Source: Rivihabitans pingtungensis (GTDB taxonomy: Bacteria; Pseudomonadota; Gammaproteobacteria; Burkholderiales; Aquaspirillaceae). From it: a stretch of 64,000 nucleotides of DNA. Below, in pieces: positions 8,633-18,421 of this stretch. The position numbers and the translations under genes were made by a program. The stretch's first letter is position 1; each line of letters starts with the position of its first letter. The stretch is from positions 248,001 to 312,000 of the forward strand of contig NZ_QJKI01000001.1 in assembly GCF_003201855.1 (NCBI RefSeq), written 5' to 3'. A model generated the notes under the pieces. That model saw only the letters and a list, made by a program, of their open reading frames with translations, searched no databases and was not told the origin of the DNA.

Positions 8633-10453
8633 ATGAAACGACTGGCCCCGCTGACACTGGCGCTCTCACTGGCTTATTCCGCTGCCCAGGCGGGGACATT
8701 CTCCTCTTATGACGATGCCTCGCTGCAAGTTGGCCAGCAGCTGATGCAAAGCAATGGCCTGCTGCTGCGCAACGGCGACGACGTCTGGAAGCGCATCCGC
8801 GAAGGCTACCAGCTCACCGAAGTGGACAGCGAGCTGGTGCGCCGCCACGAGCGCATGTACAGCGCCAAGCCGGAATACCTCAAGCGCACCTTGACCCGTG
8901 GCCAGCGCTATCTGTTTCACATCATGAACGAAGTCGAGCGGCGCGGCATGCCGACCGAAATCGCCCTGTTGCCGCTGGTGGAAAGCGCCTTCAATCCCAC
9001 CGCGGTATCCGGCGCCAAGGCCGCCGGCCTGTGGCAGTTCATGCCCGCCACCGGCCGCCACTATGGCCTGGAGCAAACCTTCTGGTACGACGGCCGCCGC
9101 GATGTGCTGGGCGCCACCAACGCCGCGCTGGATTACCTGGAAAACCTCTACGCCATGTTTGGCGACTGGAATCTGGCGCTGGCGTCCTACAACTGGGGCG
9201 AAGGCAATGTCAGCCGCGCGCTGGAGCGCAATCGCGCCAAGGGCCTGCCGGAGACGTTTGAAGCCATCCGCATGCCCAACGAAACCCGCAACTACGTGCC
9301 CAAGCTGTTGGCCGTGCGCAATATTCTGGCCGAACCCGAGCGCTTTGGCCTCAAACTGGACAAATTCGACAATCGCCCGTATTTCGTGGCGGTGAGCACC
9401 GGCAAGCATATGGACATTGACGTCGCCGCCAAGCTGGCCGGCATGTCGCTGGACGAATTCAAAGCCCTCAACCCGGCGTTTAACCGCCCGATCTACGCCC
9501 ACAAGCCTGGCCGTCAGTTGCTGGTGCCGGCCAGCAAGGCCGAGCTGTTCGAAAAAAATCTGGCCGAATACCGCGAGCCCCTGCTCTCCTGGCAGGTATA
9601 CACCGCCCAGGCCGGTGACAATATCGACGAACTGGCCCAGCGCCACGGCATGAGCGTGGAGCGCCTGCGCAATGTCAATGGCCTGGCCAGCAACAGCCTG
9701 GCCCCCGGCCAGCCGCTGCTGCTGGCCGCGCTGAGCAGCCAGACCGCCAGCCCGGCGCCGGCCGCGCTGAATACTGATGTGGACACCACGCCGGACACTT
9801 ACGTCTCGCCGCTGCTGACCGCCAACGCCGGCGCTGGCGCCGCCGTCGAACGTCTGGCCCAGACTGACAGCAAGCCTGCCGTGGTGCGGGTGAGCGCCGA
9901 CAGCGAAGCCAAACCGCGCCCGGCCACGGTGGCCAGCGAACCGGCCCGCGCCGTGCAAACCGCCGCTGCCGACGCCAATGGCGGCAGCACCCGCCGCGTC
10001 AGCGCCGTGCTGACGCCCTCGCCGGCCGTGACCAGCAATACCGTGGCCAGCAGCGCCGATACCCCGGCCACCAGCCGCCACACCGTGGCGCCGGGCGACA
10101 CGCTGTACAATATCTCGCGCCGCTACAACCTGAGCGTGGCCGAGCTGAAAACCCTGAACCAGCTGGATGGCGAAGCCGTGAAGCTGGGGCAAACCCTGGC
10201 GGTGAAGCTGATGGCTACCGCCGTGGCGGCCGCCGCGCCGTCGGCCTCGCCGGCCAAGGCTGACAAAGCCGACAAGCCCGAGCAGAAGGAAGTGCGCAAA
10301 GAATACGTGGTGCAAAGGGGTGACACCTTGTTCAGCATCGCCCGCAAGTTCAATATCGACCACGACGACCTGAAAAAATGGAACCCCACCCACGCGCTGG
10401 CGCGCCTGCAACCGGGTTTCAAGCTCACCCTGTGGACCTCAGGCGTGCGTTGA
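8633..10453 (+). CDS. mltD: Lytic murein transglycosylase D with three LysM domains
   Basis: Cleaves peptidoglycan glycan strands to 1,6-anhydro products in the periplasm. 606 residues: signal peptide (1-20, ending SAAQA), family 1D SLT domain with catalytic Glu117 in LLPLVESAFNP followed by AAGLWQFMPATGRHYGL, then three LysM peptidoglycan-binding modules at about 325-365, 485-528 (VAPGDTLYNISRRYNLS) and 558-600 (VQRGDTLFSIARKFNID), joined by Ala/Pro/Thr-rich linkers. E. coli MltD is shorter with two LysM modules. No lipobox Cys is visible, so it may be soluble in the periplasm or LysM-anchored rather than a lipoprotein. It follows gloB, as in many proteobacteria. Confidence 0.95.
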   Translation: MKRLAPLTLALSLAYSAAQAGTFSSYDDASLQVGQQLMQSNGLLLRNGDDVWKRIREGYQLTEVDSELVRRHERMYSAKPEYLKRTLTRGQRYLFHIMNEVERRGMPTEIALLPLVESAFNPTAVSGAKAAGLWQFMPATGRHYGLEQTFWYDGRRDVLGATNAALDYLENLYAMFGDWNLALASYNWGEGNVSRALERNRAKGLPETFEAIRMPNETRNYVPKLLAVRNILAEPERFGLKLDKFDNRPYFVAVSTGKHMDIDVAAKLAGMSLDEFKALNPAFNRPIYAHKPGRQLLVPASKAELFEKNLAEYREPLLSWQVYTAQAGDNIDELAQRHGMSVERLRNVNGLASNSLAPGQPLLLAALSSQTASPAPAALNTDVDTTPDTYVSPLLTANAGAGAAVERLAQTDSKPAVVRVSADSEAKPRPATVASEPARAVQTAAADANGGSTRRVSAVLTPSPAVTSNTVASSADTPATSRHTVAPGDTLYNISRRYNLSVAELKTLNQLDGEAVKLGQTLAVKLMATAVAAAAPSASPAKADKADKPEQKEVRKEYVVQRGDTLFSIARKFNIDHDDLKKWNPTHALARLQPGFKLTLWTSGVR

Positions 10454-10477
10454 TGAGGTTGTGAAACAGACGACGTA

Positions 10478-10518
10478 AAAAAACCGCCGCAGGTGCCAAC
10501 ACCTGCGGCGGTTTTTTT
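10478..10518 (+). terminator. Intrinsic terminator after mltD (bidirectional)
   Basis: An 11-bp GC-rich stem (CCGCCGCAGGT at 10484-10494 and its complement at 10501-10511) with a six-base loop, flanked by seven A residues on the left and seven T residues on the right. It can therefore stop both mltD (+) and the minus-strand gene ending at 10570. Confidence 0.93.
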
Positions 10519-10569
10519 ACACCAGCGCCTGACGGCGCTGACTGCCCTACACGGCGCAATACGCGCCGA

Positions 10570-10965
10570 TCAATTCACCAGGCCCGCATACGCCAGCCCA
10601 CCGCTGGCGCGACCCAGCGCGGTAAAAAAGCGCGAGGTATTGCGGATTTCCTGTTGCAAATAATCGCCCCAGGGTTTGGCCCAGGCCGGTTGGCCGCAGG
10701 CATCGTACATCAGCTGCCACTGGCTGACCTGTGCTTGCAGCGCTTGCACCGACAAGTCATGGCTCAGGGCCAGGCTGTCGCTGAAGCCAATGCAGGCCAG
10801 GCGCTCGCGCTTGCGCTGCCACGGTTTTTCACGGGCGGCTTCGCGCATCACGCGCAGCATCGAATCACCCACGCGGGTATAACAGGTTTGTTGCTGGCGC
10901 AGGGCATGCAAGGCGGCTTCATTGCCCAGCGCAACATTGAGGGAGGCTACGGCAGGATAGTCCAT
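10570..10965 (-). CDS. Small helical protein, possibly phasin-like
   Basis: 131 residues, no signal peptide or membrane segment, rich in Ala, Gln and Leu and predicted all-helical. It has three Cys and a C-terminal Gly/Ala stretch (ALGRASGGLAYAGL). Length, amphipathic helices and a central LSVQALQAQVSQWQ segment recall the phasin family that coats polyhydroxyalkanoate granules, but no signature settles this. An isolated gene ending at the shared terminator. The coding call is supported by codon structure and by the terminator position; the function is unknown. Confidence 0.6.
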   Translation of the reverse strand: MDYPAVASLNVALGNEAALHALRQQQTCYTRVGDSMLRVMREAAREKPWQRKRERLACIGFSDSLALSHDLSVQALQAQVSQWQLMYDACGQPAWAKPWGDYLQQEIRNTSRFFTALGRASGGLAYAGLVN

Positions 10966-11659
10966 GATGCGTCCTTTCCAAATTTGTGCATTGCAACATC
11001 ACTATACGTGAAACTACGGCAAACAGCAAAAAGCCTGGCCGATTTTTTGTCGGCAATGTCGCTTACACGCAAAAGAAATGTACTTAAAAACCAAATATTT
11101 CCACATTGACATCAGGGTTAAGCAGAATCCATGCCAATGGCTAGGCGCAGCGCACCAACCGCCACATGCATATTGCAAAGCAACATAAAGCAGCCACAGC
11201 GCTCCCACAATGTGACCATGGTCATCGCCCGGCCCGGCAGGCTTTCCGCCCACGTCAACTTCAGGCCGACAAACTACAAAAAAGCGACGCGCTATTTGGA
11301 ATAGCGGACAGTTCATGCAACAATACCGCGTTATCCAAACATGCCGCGCACGTCAGCGCCGCGCCCGCTTCGGCGGCGCGGGGAAGCGGGCCACAAGCCC
11401 TGCGCCCGGCCAGAACCTGTTTGTCAGCCACAACAGCCGCACAGCCTGCTCAACGCGCGCTGGCCCACCGCCAGCCGCCACACCCCGCCGTTGACAGCGC
11501 TTGCGCCGCCGCGCCCCTGGCGCGGACACACAGCAGCCCACGACGCCCGCCGGACGTCGCCGCGCCAATGCGCGCAGCATGGCGACGCCCAAATAGCCGG
11601 GCGCGATGGGCCGCGCCGCACAGACATCGAAAAAACTTATTGATTTGAAAGGTTGTTTC
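10966..11659. other. Long intergenic region upstream of glcB
   Basis: About 690 bases without a convincing gene. The left half (to about 11330) is AT-richer and probably holds promoters for both flanking genes. It includes a dyad CGCTATT-TGG-AATAGCG near 11291-11307 and a TTGACA at about 11105 without a good -10. The right half is very GC-rich with only overlapping low-complexity open frames on both strands, which I do not regard as coding. GAAAGG precedes the glcB ATG. Confidence 0.5.
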
Positions 11660-13861
11660 ATGACCGCACGCACCCCCCTCCACGGTCTGCAAGTCGCCAA
11701 CGAGCTGCATCGTTTTGTTGAAGAACAGGTGCTGCCCGGCACTGGCGTGAACAGCGAGGCCTTCTGGGCCGGCTTTAGCCAGATTGTCAGCGACCTGGCC
11801 CCGAAAAACGCCGCCCTGCTGGCCGAGCGCGACCGCATCCAGGCCGAGATGGACGCCTGGCATCAAGCTCACCCCGGCCCGATTGCCGACATGGCCGCCT
11901 ACCAGGCCTTCCTGGCGCAAATCGGCTACATCGTGCCGGCGCCGGCCGAGGTGCACGCCACCACCAGCAATGTGGATGACGAACTGGCCGTGCAAGCCGG
12001 CCCGCAACTGGTGGTGCCGGTGCTGAACGCCCGTTATGCGCTGAACGCCGCCAACGCCCGCTGGGGCAGCCTGTACGACGCCCTGTACGGCACCGACGCC
12101 ATCCCGGAAGACGGTGGCGCCGAGAAAGGCGCTGGCTACAACCCGGCGCGCGGCGCCAAGGTGATTGCATTCGCCCGTCAGTTCCTCGACCAATCCGCCC
12201 CGCTGGCCGGCGCCAGCCACCAGGACGCCGCTGGCTACGCCATTGTGGACGGCCAACTGGCGGTCAAGCTGGCCAATGGCGGCAGCGCCGCGCTGGCCAA
12301 CCCGGCCCAACTGGTGGGCTACCAAGGCGACGCCGCCGCCCCCAGCAGCGTGCTGCTGGTGAACAACGGCCTGCACATCGACATCCGCATCGACCGCAGC
12401 ACCACCATCGGCGCCTCGGATGCCGCTGGCGTGGCCGACGTGGTGCTGGAAGCCGCGCTGTCCACCATTCTTGACCTGGAAGACTCGGTCGCCGCCGTGG
12501 ACGCCGAAGACAAAGTGCTGGGCTACAGCAACTGGCTGGGCATTCTGCGCGGCACGCTGACCGAAACCTTCAGCAAGGGCGGCAAGGCGCTGACCCGTGG
12601 CCTGAACCAGGATCGCGTGTACACCGCCGCCAACGGCCAGGGCGAAGTCACCCTGCACGGCCGCAGCCTGCTGTTTGTGCGCAACGTCGGCCACCTGATG
12701 ACCAACCCGGCCATCCTGTGGGGCGCAGAAGGCAAGGAAATCCCGGAAGGCATCATGGACGCGGTGATCACCACCACCATCGCCATCCACGACCTCAAGG
12801 GCCTGGGCCAATCCGGCCTGAAAAACTCGCGCAAGGGCTCGGTGTACATCGTCAAGCCCAAGATGCACGGCCCGGCCGAAGTGGCCTTTGCCTGCGAACT
12901 GTTCAGCCGCGTCGAACAACTGCTGGGCCTGCCGGAAGCCACCGTCAAGCTGGGCATCATGGACGAAGAACGCCGCACCTCGGTCAACCTCAAGGCGTGT
13001 ATTGCCGCTGCCGCGAACCGTGTGGCCTTCATCAACACCGGCTTCCTCGATCGCACTGGCGACGAAATGCACACCGCCATGCTGGCCGGCCCGATGATGC
13101 GCAAGGGCGACATCAAAACCAGCGCCTGGATTGCCGCCTACGAGCGCCGCAACGTGCTGATCGGCCTGCAATGCGGCCTGCGCGGTCGCGCCCAGATCGG
13201 CAAGGGCATGTGGGCCATGCCGGATCTGATGGCCGAGATGCTCAAGCAGAAGATCGGCCACCCCAAGGCCGGTGCCAACACCGCCTGGACCCCGAGCCCC
13301 ACTGCCGCCACCCTGCACGCCCTGCACTACCATCAAGTGCTGGTGGCTGACGTGCAAAAAGCCATCGAAGCCAGCGGCGACGCCGACAACGCCGACGTCA
13401 CCGCCAAACTGCTGGCCGACCTGCTGACCATCCCGGTGGTCGCCGAAGCCCAGTGGAGCGACGCTGAAAAGCAGCAAGAAATCGACAACAACATCCAGGG
13501 CATTCTGGGTTACGTGGTGCGCTGGGTCGATCAAGGCGTGGGCTGCTCCAAAGTGCCGGACATCAACGACATCGGCCTGATGGAAGACCGCGCCACCCTG
13601 CGCATCTCCAGCCAGCACGTCGCCAACTGGCTGCACCACGGCGTGGTGACCGAAGCGCAAGTGCGCGAGAGCTTCGCCCGCATGGCCGCCAAGGTGGACG
13701 GCCAGAACGCTGGCGATCCGGCGTACCAAAGCCTGGTGGCCAACCCGGACGGCGCCGCCTACCAAGCCGCGCTGGAACTGGTGTTCAAGGGCAAGGAACA
13801 GCCGAGCGGCTACACTGAGCCGCTGCTGCATGCCTGGCGGTTGAAGGTGAAGGCGGCTTGA
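11660..13861 (+). CDS. glcB: Malate synthase G
   Basis: Condenses glyoxylate with acetyl-CoA to malate (glyoxylate or glycolate use). 733 residues, the length of the monomeric G isoform, not the about 540-residue A form. Catalytic features are visible: the [16 protein letters not shown] segment (Mg-binding Glu and following residues), [22 protein letters not shown] (catalytic Glu region) and [12 protein letters not shown] (Asp). The start [10 protein letters not shown] follows GAAAGG; an upstream in-frame start 54 bases earlier lacks conservation. No glcDEF or aceA adjoins it, so the source of glyoxylate is not shown. Confidence 0.97.
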   Translation: MTARTPLHGLQVANELHRFVEEQVLPGTGVNSEAFWAGFSQIVSDLAPKNAALLAERDRIQAEMDAWHQAHPGPIADMAAYQAFLAQIGYIVPAPAEVHATTSNVDDELAVQAGPQLVVPVLNARYALNAANARWGSLYDALYGTDAIPEDGGAEKGAGYNPARGAKVIAFARQFLDQSAPLAGASHQDAAGYAIVDGQLAVKLANGGSAALANPAQLVGYQGDAAAPSSVLLVNNGLHIDIRIDRSTTIGASDAAGVADVVLEAALSTILDLEDSVAAVDAEDKVLGYSNWLGILRGTLTETFSKGGKALTRGLNQDRVYTAANGQGEVTLHGRSLLFVRNVGHLMTNPAILWGAEGKEIPEGIMDAVITTTIAIHDLKGLGQSGLKNSRKGSVYIVKPKMHGPAEVAFACELFSRVEQLLGLPEATVKLGIMDEERRTSVNLKACIAAAANRVAFINTGFLDRTGDEMHTAMLAGPMMRKGDIKTSAWIAAYERRNVLIGLQCGLRGRAQIGKGMWAMPDLMAEMLKQKIGHPKAGANTAWTPSPTAATLHALHYHQVLVADVQKAIEASGDADNADVTAKLLADLLTIPVVAEAQWSDAEKQQEIDNNIQGILGYVVRWVDQGVGCSKVPDINDIGLMEDRATLRISSQHVANWLHHGVVTEAQVRESFARMAAKVDGQNAGDPAYQSLVANPDGAAYQAALELVFKGKEQPSGYTEPLLHAWRLKVKAA

Positions 13862-13918
13862 GCTTGCCACGCTGACTGAGCGGCCGCTGTGGGTTTGAGC
13901 TGCGGCGGTGAAGCCAAA

Positions 13919-13950
13919 CAAAAAGCGCCGAAGTGGCGCTTTTTGTTTTT
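13919..13950 (+). terminator. Intrinsic terminator after glcB
   Basis: Stem AAAAAGCGCC / GGCGCTTTTT with a short GAAGT loop, followed by more T (TTTTTGTTTTT). The A/T-flanked stem can work in both directions. Confidence 0.9.
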
Positions 13951-13954
13951 AGAA

Positions 13955-14046
13955 CCGCTCACCAAACCTTCCTGACCTTAATTGCCGTTGTCTGCGGTCG
14001 TGCGCCTGACCAGGATCGCTGTGCTGGGTGTTGTGAGCGGCGCTTA
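13955..14046 (-). repeat. Stop-associated inverted-end repeat (family 2), copy a
   Basis: Its left part reads CGCTCACCAAACC and its right end GTTGTGAGCGGCGCTTA. Read on the minus strand it matches the copy at 58199-58312: TAAGCGCCGCTCACAA, ACCCAGC, CCTGG, then GCAGAC. It sits between the glcB terminator and the stop of cca, 18 bases from that stop. Confidence 0.75.
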
Positions 14047-14063
14047 TGGCCTGTGACGCGCGC

Positions 14064-15290
14064 TCACTTCCCCAATCGTGCTTTTTCCCCCGCCACCGCC
14101 GCTTCCCGCGCTGCGTCCACCGCCTTGGCAATGTCCGCCGGATTGCTGCATTGGCGGGCGATGGCGCCGGCGTCCACGCTTTGCGCGGCTGTAAGCAGGG
14201 CGGCCAGGTAGTCGGCTTGCGGGTAGGGGCTGTCGGCAAAGCCCAGGCGGCCACGGGCGTCGGCGCGGCAGGCGGCCAGCAGTTGGGCAAAGCGCGCAGG
14301 GCGGCGCAGGGCGTCGGCGCGTTTGAACAGTTTCAGCACGGTGTCGGCGCGCAGTTCGTGGGCGCGGTGCACCAGGGTGTGTTCGGCGCACATCAGCAGG
14401 GCCAGTTCGCGGCATTCCACTGGCGCGCGCAGGCGTTCGCACAGGGCTTTGAGTGGGGCGAGGCCGCGTTGTTCGTGCATCAGGTGGCGGGGCAGCACGT
14501 CGGCCGGGGTGAGCGCCTTGCCCAGGTCGTGGGTGAGGGCGGCAAAGCGCACGGGCAGCGGCTGGTTTTCTTGCGCGGCGTAGTCCAGCACCATCAGGGT
14601 GTGCACGCCGCAGTCGATTTCCGGGTGGTAGTCGGCGCGTTGCGGCACGCCCCACAGCGCGTTGATTTCCGGGGCGATGCGCGCCAGCGCGCCGCAGTCG
14701 CGCAGCACGGTGAACATGGCTGAGGGCGTGGTTTCCATCAGGCCCTTGGCCAGTTCTTGCCACACCCGCTCGGCCACCAGCGCATCCACTTCGCCGTCGG
14801 CGACCATCTGTTGCATCAGCGCGCGGGTTTCCGCCGCCACGGCAAAGCCATAGCGGGCGGCAAAGCGCGCCAGGCGCAAGATGCGCACCGGGTCTTCGGC
14901 AAAGGCGGGGCTGACGTGGCGCAGCAGGCCGGCGCGCAGGTCGTCCTGGCCGTGGTAGGGGTCGATGATGTCGCCGTCGGCGGTTTGCGCCATGGCGTTG
15001 ATGGTCAGGTCGCGGCGGGCGAGGTCTTCTTCCAGGGTGACGTCGGGCGCGGCGTGGCAGACAAAGCCATGGTAGCCCTTGGCGGTTTTGCGTTCGGTGC
15101 GCGCCAGCGCGTATTCCTCGTGGGTGCGCGGGTGCAAAAACACCGGAAAATCCCGCCCCACCGGCTTGAAGCCGGCGGCCAGCATGGCCTCGGGCGTGGC
15201 TCCCACCACCACCCAGTCCCGATCCGGGGCCGGGCGGCCCAACAGGCGGTCGCGCACGGCGCCGCCCACCATATAACACGTAAAGTTCAT
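14064..15290 (-). CDS. cca: CCA-adding tRNA nucleotidyltransferase (multifunctional Cca)
   Basis: Adds or repairs the 3' CCA of tRNAs. 408 residues starting at [14 protein letters not shown], the standard class II Cca N-terminus (E. coli form 412 residues); an in-frame start 84 bases upstream lies inside the next gene and is rejected. Visible are [11 protein letters not shown], the metal-binding DRDW (Asp23, Asp25), [10 protein letters not shown], and a downstream HD domain (LTHDLGKA) typical of the phosphatase/phosphodiesterase-bearing bacterial form. It follows the epimerase gene by 10 bases, probably co-transcribed. Confidence 0.96.
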   Translation of the reverse strand: MNFTCYMVGGAVRDRLLGRPAPDRDWVVVGATPEAMLAAGFKPVGRDFPVFLHPRTHEEYALARTERKTAKGYHGFVCHAAPDVTLEEDLARRDLTINAMAQTADGDIIDPYHGQDDLRAGLLRHVSPAFAEDPVRILRLARFAARYGFAVAAETRALMQQMVADGEVDALVAERVWQELAKGLMETTPSAMFTVLRDCGALARIAPEINALWGVPQRADYHPEIDCGVHTLMVLDYAAQENQPLPVRFAALTHDLGKALTPADVLPRHLMHEQRGLAPLKALCERLRAPVECRELALLMCAEHTLVHRAHELRADTVLKLFKRADALRRPARFAQLLAACRADARGRLGFADSPYPQADYLAALLTAAQSVDAGAIARQCSNPADIAKAVDAAREAAVAGEKARLGK

Positions 15291-15300
15291 GCCTGCCGTT

Positions 15301-16239
15301 TCAGCGCCGCGCCAGACGGCGGAAGCTGTCGTAACGCGCGCGCGGGGTGTTGCCGGCCAGCCAGCCCGGCGCAATGCTGGTCAGCGCGGCGGGAGCAAAG
15401 CCAAAGGTTGCCGAGGGAAAGCCCTGCGCGCTGACATTGTCGTGGCGCAGCGAGCGCACATTATCGCGCGACATCGGCGGCTTGGGCAGCCTTTCCATCA
15501 GCGCCGCCTGCGCCATGGCCAGCCCTTCCGGCAGGCCAAACACTAGGCGCGGGTGGCCGGTGAGCTGGCCGACATAGCGCACCAGCTCGGCCAGGGTGAA
15601 GGTTTCCGGGCCGGCCAGCTCATAGCGCTGGCCGTGGGTGTCGGCGCGGTCCAGGCAGTCGGCCAGCACATGGGCGACGTCTTCCACCCACACCGGCTGA
15701 AAGCGCGTGCCGGCGCCGGCCAGCGGCAGGCAGGGGGCCACGGCCAGCAGGTCGGCAAACAGGTTCAAAAAGCTGTCGCCCCGACCAAAAATCACCGAGG
15801 GGCGAACAATGGTCCAATCCAGCCCGCTGGCCATCAGCGCGGCTTCGCCCTTGGCCTTGGTTTGCTGATAATCCGAGGCGGCGTCCACCGCCGCGCCCAG
15901 CGCGCCCACCAGCACCAGCCGGCGCACGCCCTGGCGCTGGCAGGCGGCGATCACGTCTTGCAGCAGCCCGACATGGGCGCGCTCAAAGTCTTGCCGGCTG
16001 CCGTGCAAAATCCCCACCAGATACACCGCCGCGTCCTGCCCGGCCAGGAGCGCATCCAGCGATTCGGCGCCGCCTTCGTGCAGGCTGACGCCCGGCAAGG
16101 TGGCCAGCGCCTTGCAGCGCTCGCGCCGACGGGTGAGCACGCGCACCTGGCGCTGACGGCGCACCAGCCATTCGATTAAATGCGTGCCGACAAAACCTGT
16201 GCCGCCAATCAGGGCGATGTGTTGCGGACCAGAAGACAT
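15301..16239 (-). CDS. NAD(P)-binding epimerase-like protein (NDUFA9 type)
   Basis: Short-chain dehydrogenase/atypical epimerase of 312 residues. The N-terminal Rossmann glycine motif is [11 protein letters not shown] (11-21), with [24 protein letters not shown] containing a YxxxK-like pair and [14 protein letters not shown], as in complex I NDUFA9-like and YbjT-like proteins. Its substrate is unknown. The start MSSGPQH at 16239 has GGAG seven bases upstream. This gene next to cca is a recurrent neighbourhood in Neisseriales-type genomes, as I recall. Probably cytosolic; no membrane helix. Confidence 0.85.
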   Translation of the reverse strand: MSSGPQHIALIGGTGFVGTHLIEWLVRRQRQVRVLTRRRERCKALATLPGVSLHEGGAESLDALLAGQDAAVYLVGILHGSRQDFERAHVGLLQDVIAACQRQGVRRLVLVGALGAAVDAASDYQQTKAKGEAALMASGLDWTIVRPSVIFGRGDSFLNLFADLLAVAPCLPLAGAGTRFQPVWVEDVAHVLADCLDRADTHGQRYELAGPETFTLAELVRYVGQLTGHPRLVFGLPEGLAMAQAALMERLPKPPMSRDNVRSLRHDNVSAQGFPSATFGFAPAALTSIAPGWLAGNTPRARYDSFRRLARR

Positions 16240-16289
16240 AAAGCACTCCAAAAAAACCGCGTAACGAGAGCTTCATGATAGCAAGGAAT

Positions 16290-16302
16290 TGTGACTGTCA
16301 CA
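16290..16302. promoter_or_regulatory. 13-bp perfect palindrome upstream of the epimerase gene
   Basis: TGTGAC-T-GTCACA is a perfect odd palindrome 51 bases upstream of the epimerase ATG, between it and the chemoreceptor gene. It could be an operator. The cognate regulator is unknown, and chance occurrence is possible. Confidence 0.35.
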
Positions 16303-16383
16303 GCCAATCGGCTGAGCACTGCGCACAAAACCTGCCGGGTGTGCTTGCATGGTGCCGGTATGGTCCGGGGTGAAACAGCGCGC

Positions 16384-17856
16384 TCAGCGCCCCGCCTCCA
16401 GCGTGCGCACGGTGTCGCCCAAATCCGCCATCAGCTTGTCCAGCCGGCGGGTAGCGCCAGCGATGATTTCGGTTTCGGCCGACAGGCTTTGCGTGGATTG
16501 GCCGATTTCTTCGATGTCGCGGGTGAACTCGCGGAATCCTTCGGTTTGCGAGCGGCCGGATTCTGACACTTTGGCCAGCACGCGCGACAGATTGCGTGTG
16601 CCGCCGATAATCGCCGCCAGGCTATCCTGCGCGCTGCGGGCGTGGCTGGCGCCGTGGGTCATTTTTTCGTTGCCGTCGCGCATCGCCACCAGGGCGTGGT
16701 TGGTGCCGCTGACAATCAGGGTGACTTTGTGGTCGATGTCCTTGGTGGCTTGCTGGGTGCGTTCGGCCAGCTTGCGCACTTCGTCGGCCACCACGGCAAA
16801 GCCGCGCCCGGCTTCGCCCGCGCGGGCGGCCTCAATCGCCGCGTTCAAGGCCAGGAGGTTGGTCTGGTCGGCAATCTCGGCAATCATCTGGGCAATGCCG
16901 CTGACTTCGCTGCTGCGCCGGCCAAGCTCTTCCATTTGCGCTGCCGCACGGCCAATCACCTCGCTGGCCTCGGTCAGCCGGCGCATGGCGCTGTCCATCA
17001 CCTCGCCGCCGTCGCCGGCCTGGCTTTCCGCCTCGCGCGAAACATTGGCCGCCTGGCTGGAGGCGTCGGCGTTTTTGCGCGTCATGGCGTCCATCTCCTG
17101 CACGGCGCTGACCATATCGTGGGTGCGGCGGGTTTGCTGGTTCATGGTGGTGGCCATCATGTGCGCGGAATCGGCGATTTCCTTGCTTTCGCGGCTGGCG
17201 GCGCGGATTGAGCGGGTGACTTGCTCCAGCATGCGCGCCAGGCTGGCGTGCGAGCGCTCGGCTTCTTCGCGGGCTTGCTCCAGCTTGGTGAAGCCCCGGC
17301 TCTTGGCGCCTTCAAAAGCCAGCACCAGCGCCAGCACGACAATGGTCAGGCCAATCAGTGATTTGGCTTGCAGGCTAGGCAAGGCCTCGTGCGGAATCGG
17401 CGACACCGGCAGCCAGCCGGGTTGATCGTGCGCCAGCAGAAATAAACCAATGGCGGCAAAGGTGAGCACGCTCCACACATAGCCGGCGCGACGGCCCGAG
17501 ACAAACACCGCCGCCACCGGGATGCAGGCATACCAGATGATCGAGGTGGACATGATGCCGTTGTTGACATACACCATCCAGCTGACCATGCCAAACATCA
17601 CCGTGGTGACGTATTCCGCCGCCAGCCACACCCGGCCGGTGAGTTTGAGCAGGGCGATGGCCAGCACCATGCCCACGCCGCCCAGCACAATGCCGTGCGC
17701 CATCGGGTAGTGGTGCAGCTTGTAATAAGACAAGGCAAACAGCGGCGCCAGGCCGCCGGCCAGCAGCGCCACCATGATCACGGTGCGCGCCTGGATGGCT
17801 TCGTCTTGTTCGAGTGTGTCCGGGAGCAAACGCTCCAGCATGGATTTGGCCGCCAT
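16384..17856 (-). CDS. Methyl-accepting chemotaxis protein with multi-pass membrane sensor
   Basis: 490-residue chemoreceptor. The C-terminal signalling hairpin is clear: [20 protein letters not shown] and [20 protein letters not shown] around residues 335-385. The N-terminal about 190 residues hold roughly six hydrophobic segments (for example [56 protein letters not shown]) with almost no periplasmic domain and no obvious HAMP domain, so it probably senses a membrane or intracellular cue. Start [11 protein letters not shown] follows GAGGGG. An orphan; no other che genes are nearby. Confidence 0.93.
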   Translation of the reverse strand: MAAKSMLERLLPDTLEQDEAIQARTVIMVALLAGGLAPLFALSYYKLHHYPMAHGIVLGGVGMVLAIALLKLTGRVWLAAEYVTTVMFGMVSWMVYVNNGIMSTSIIWYACIPVAAVFVSGRRAGYVWSVLTFAAIGLFLLAHDQPGWLPVSPIPHEALPSLQAKSLIGLTIVVLALVLAFEGAKSRGFTKLEQAREEAERSHASLARMLEQVTRSIRAASRESKEIADSAHMMATTMNQQTRRTHDMVSAVQEMDAMTRKNADASSQAANVSREAESQAGDGGEVMDSAMRRLTEASEVIGRAAAQMEELGRRSSEVSGIAQMIAEIADQTNLLALNAAIEAARAGEAGRGFAVVADEVRKLAERTQQATKDIDHKVTLIVSGTNHALVAMRDGNEKMTHGASHARSAQDSLAAIIGGTRNLSRVLAKVSESGRSQTEGFREFTRDIEEIGQSTQSLSAETEIIAGATRRLDKLMADLGDTVRTLEAGR

Positions 17857-18199
17857 GTTTCCCCTCTTTCCTCGCGGTGGTGCAGTCGCGTGCTTGTGCG
17901 CGACGGTCTGGTGTGTGGCTGCACAGCGCATGCTGTTGAGAATTTTTTGCGTTGCAATACAAGTCACTGCACGCAATCATGCGTCTGTTTGGCGAGGGGA
18001 TTATGCCCCTTTTTTTCAGCAAATCAAACGGGTGTTTGAGTTATTTTGTTGTTGCACTGCGATGGATTGGCCAAATCCGCCACACTGTGGCGCGTGTCGC
18101 CAGCACCACAAGCAGCGGGCCAAATCGGCCTGAGTCAATTTTTTCTGCAAGAACCGCTTGCCAAAACTGAAAACCATGTCTAAGATACGCATCTCTTTT
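17857..18199. other. Intergenic region between the chemoreceptor and tRNA-Ser
   Basis: About 340 bases with no gene I can support. It must contain the chemoreceptor promoter (minus strand) and contains the tRNA promoter at its right end. A small open frame here starts and ends without a ribosome site. Confidence 0.5.
18158..18186 (+). promoter_or_regulatory. Promoter of tRNA-Ser
   Basis: TTGCCA (18158-18163), 17-base spacer, TAAGAT (18181-18186), placing the transcript start about seven bases before the mature tRNA. No strong G/C discriminator is evident. Confidence 0.7.
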
Positions 18200-18289
18200 G
18201 GAGAGATGCCGGAGCGGCTAAACGGCCCTGACTCGAAATCAGTGGGGGACGCAAGTCCCACTAGGGTTCGAATCCCTATCTCTCCGCCA
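18200..18289 (+). tRNA. tRNA-Ser (anticodon CGA), CCA encoded
   Basis: A 90-base class II tRNA. The acceptor stem GGAGAGA pairs with TCTCTCC (18279-18285), followed by discriminator G and an encoded CCA. The anticodon loop CTCGAAA gives anticodon CGA, reading UCG serine codons. The long variable arm (TGGGGGACGCAAGTCCCA) and the GGTTCGAATCC T arm fit tRNA-Ser. A terminator follows nine bases later. Confidence 0.97.
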
Positions 18290-18297
18290 GCATCACC

Positions 18298-18336
18298 GCA
18301 AAAGCCCTTGATTTTTCAAGGGCTTTTGCTTTTTGT
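18298..18336 (+). terminator. Intrinsic terminator after tRNA-Ser
   Basis: Stem GCAAAAGCCCTTGA / TCAAGGGCTTTTGC with a TTTT loop, followed by TTTTTG. It separates the tRNA transcript from rlmJ. Confidence 0.92.
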
Positions 18337-18421
18337 GCGCCACGTCCCGCTTAGGCTGGCCTTCGCACCTGGCGCGCTGCTTATCGAAATCAGTCGCCGC
18401 CCGGCGGCCAAAGGACTCGCC

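Noticed and set aside
8666..10411. 581-codon minus-strand open frame opposite mltD
   Set aside because: Shadow of mltD, including its LysM repeats; no ribosome site or domain.
11166..11648. 160-codon open frame upstream of glcB
   Set aside because: Low-complexity Ala/Arg/Pro product, no ribosome site, and open frames exist on all strands in this GC-rich stretch.
11450..13921. 823-codon open frame on the minus strand opposite glcB
   Set aside because: Its codon pattern is the shadow of the highly biased plus-strand glcB; the product is His/Gln/Gly-rich with no recognisable domain.
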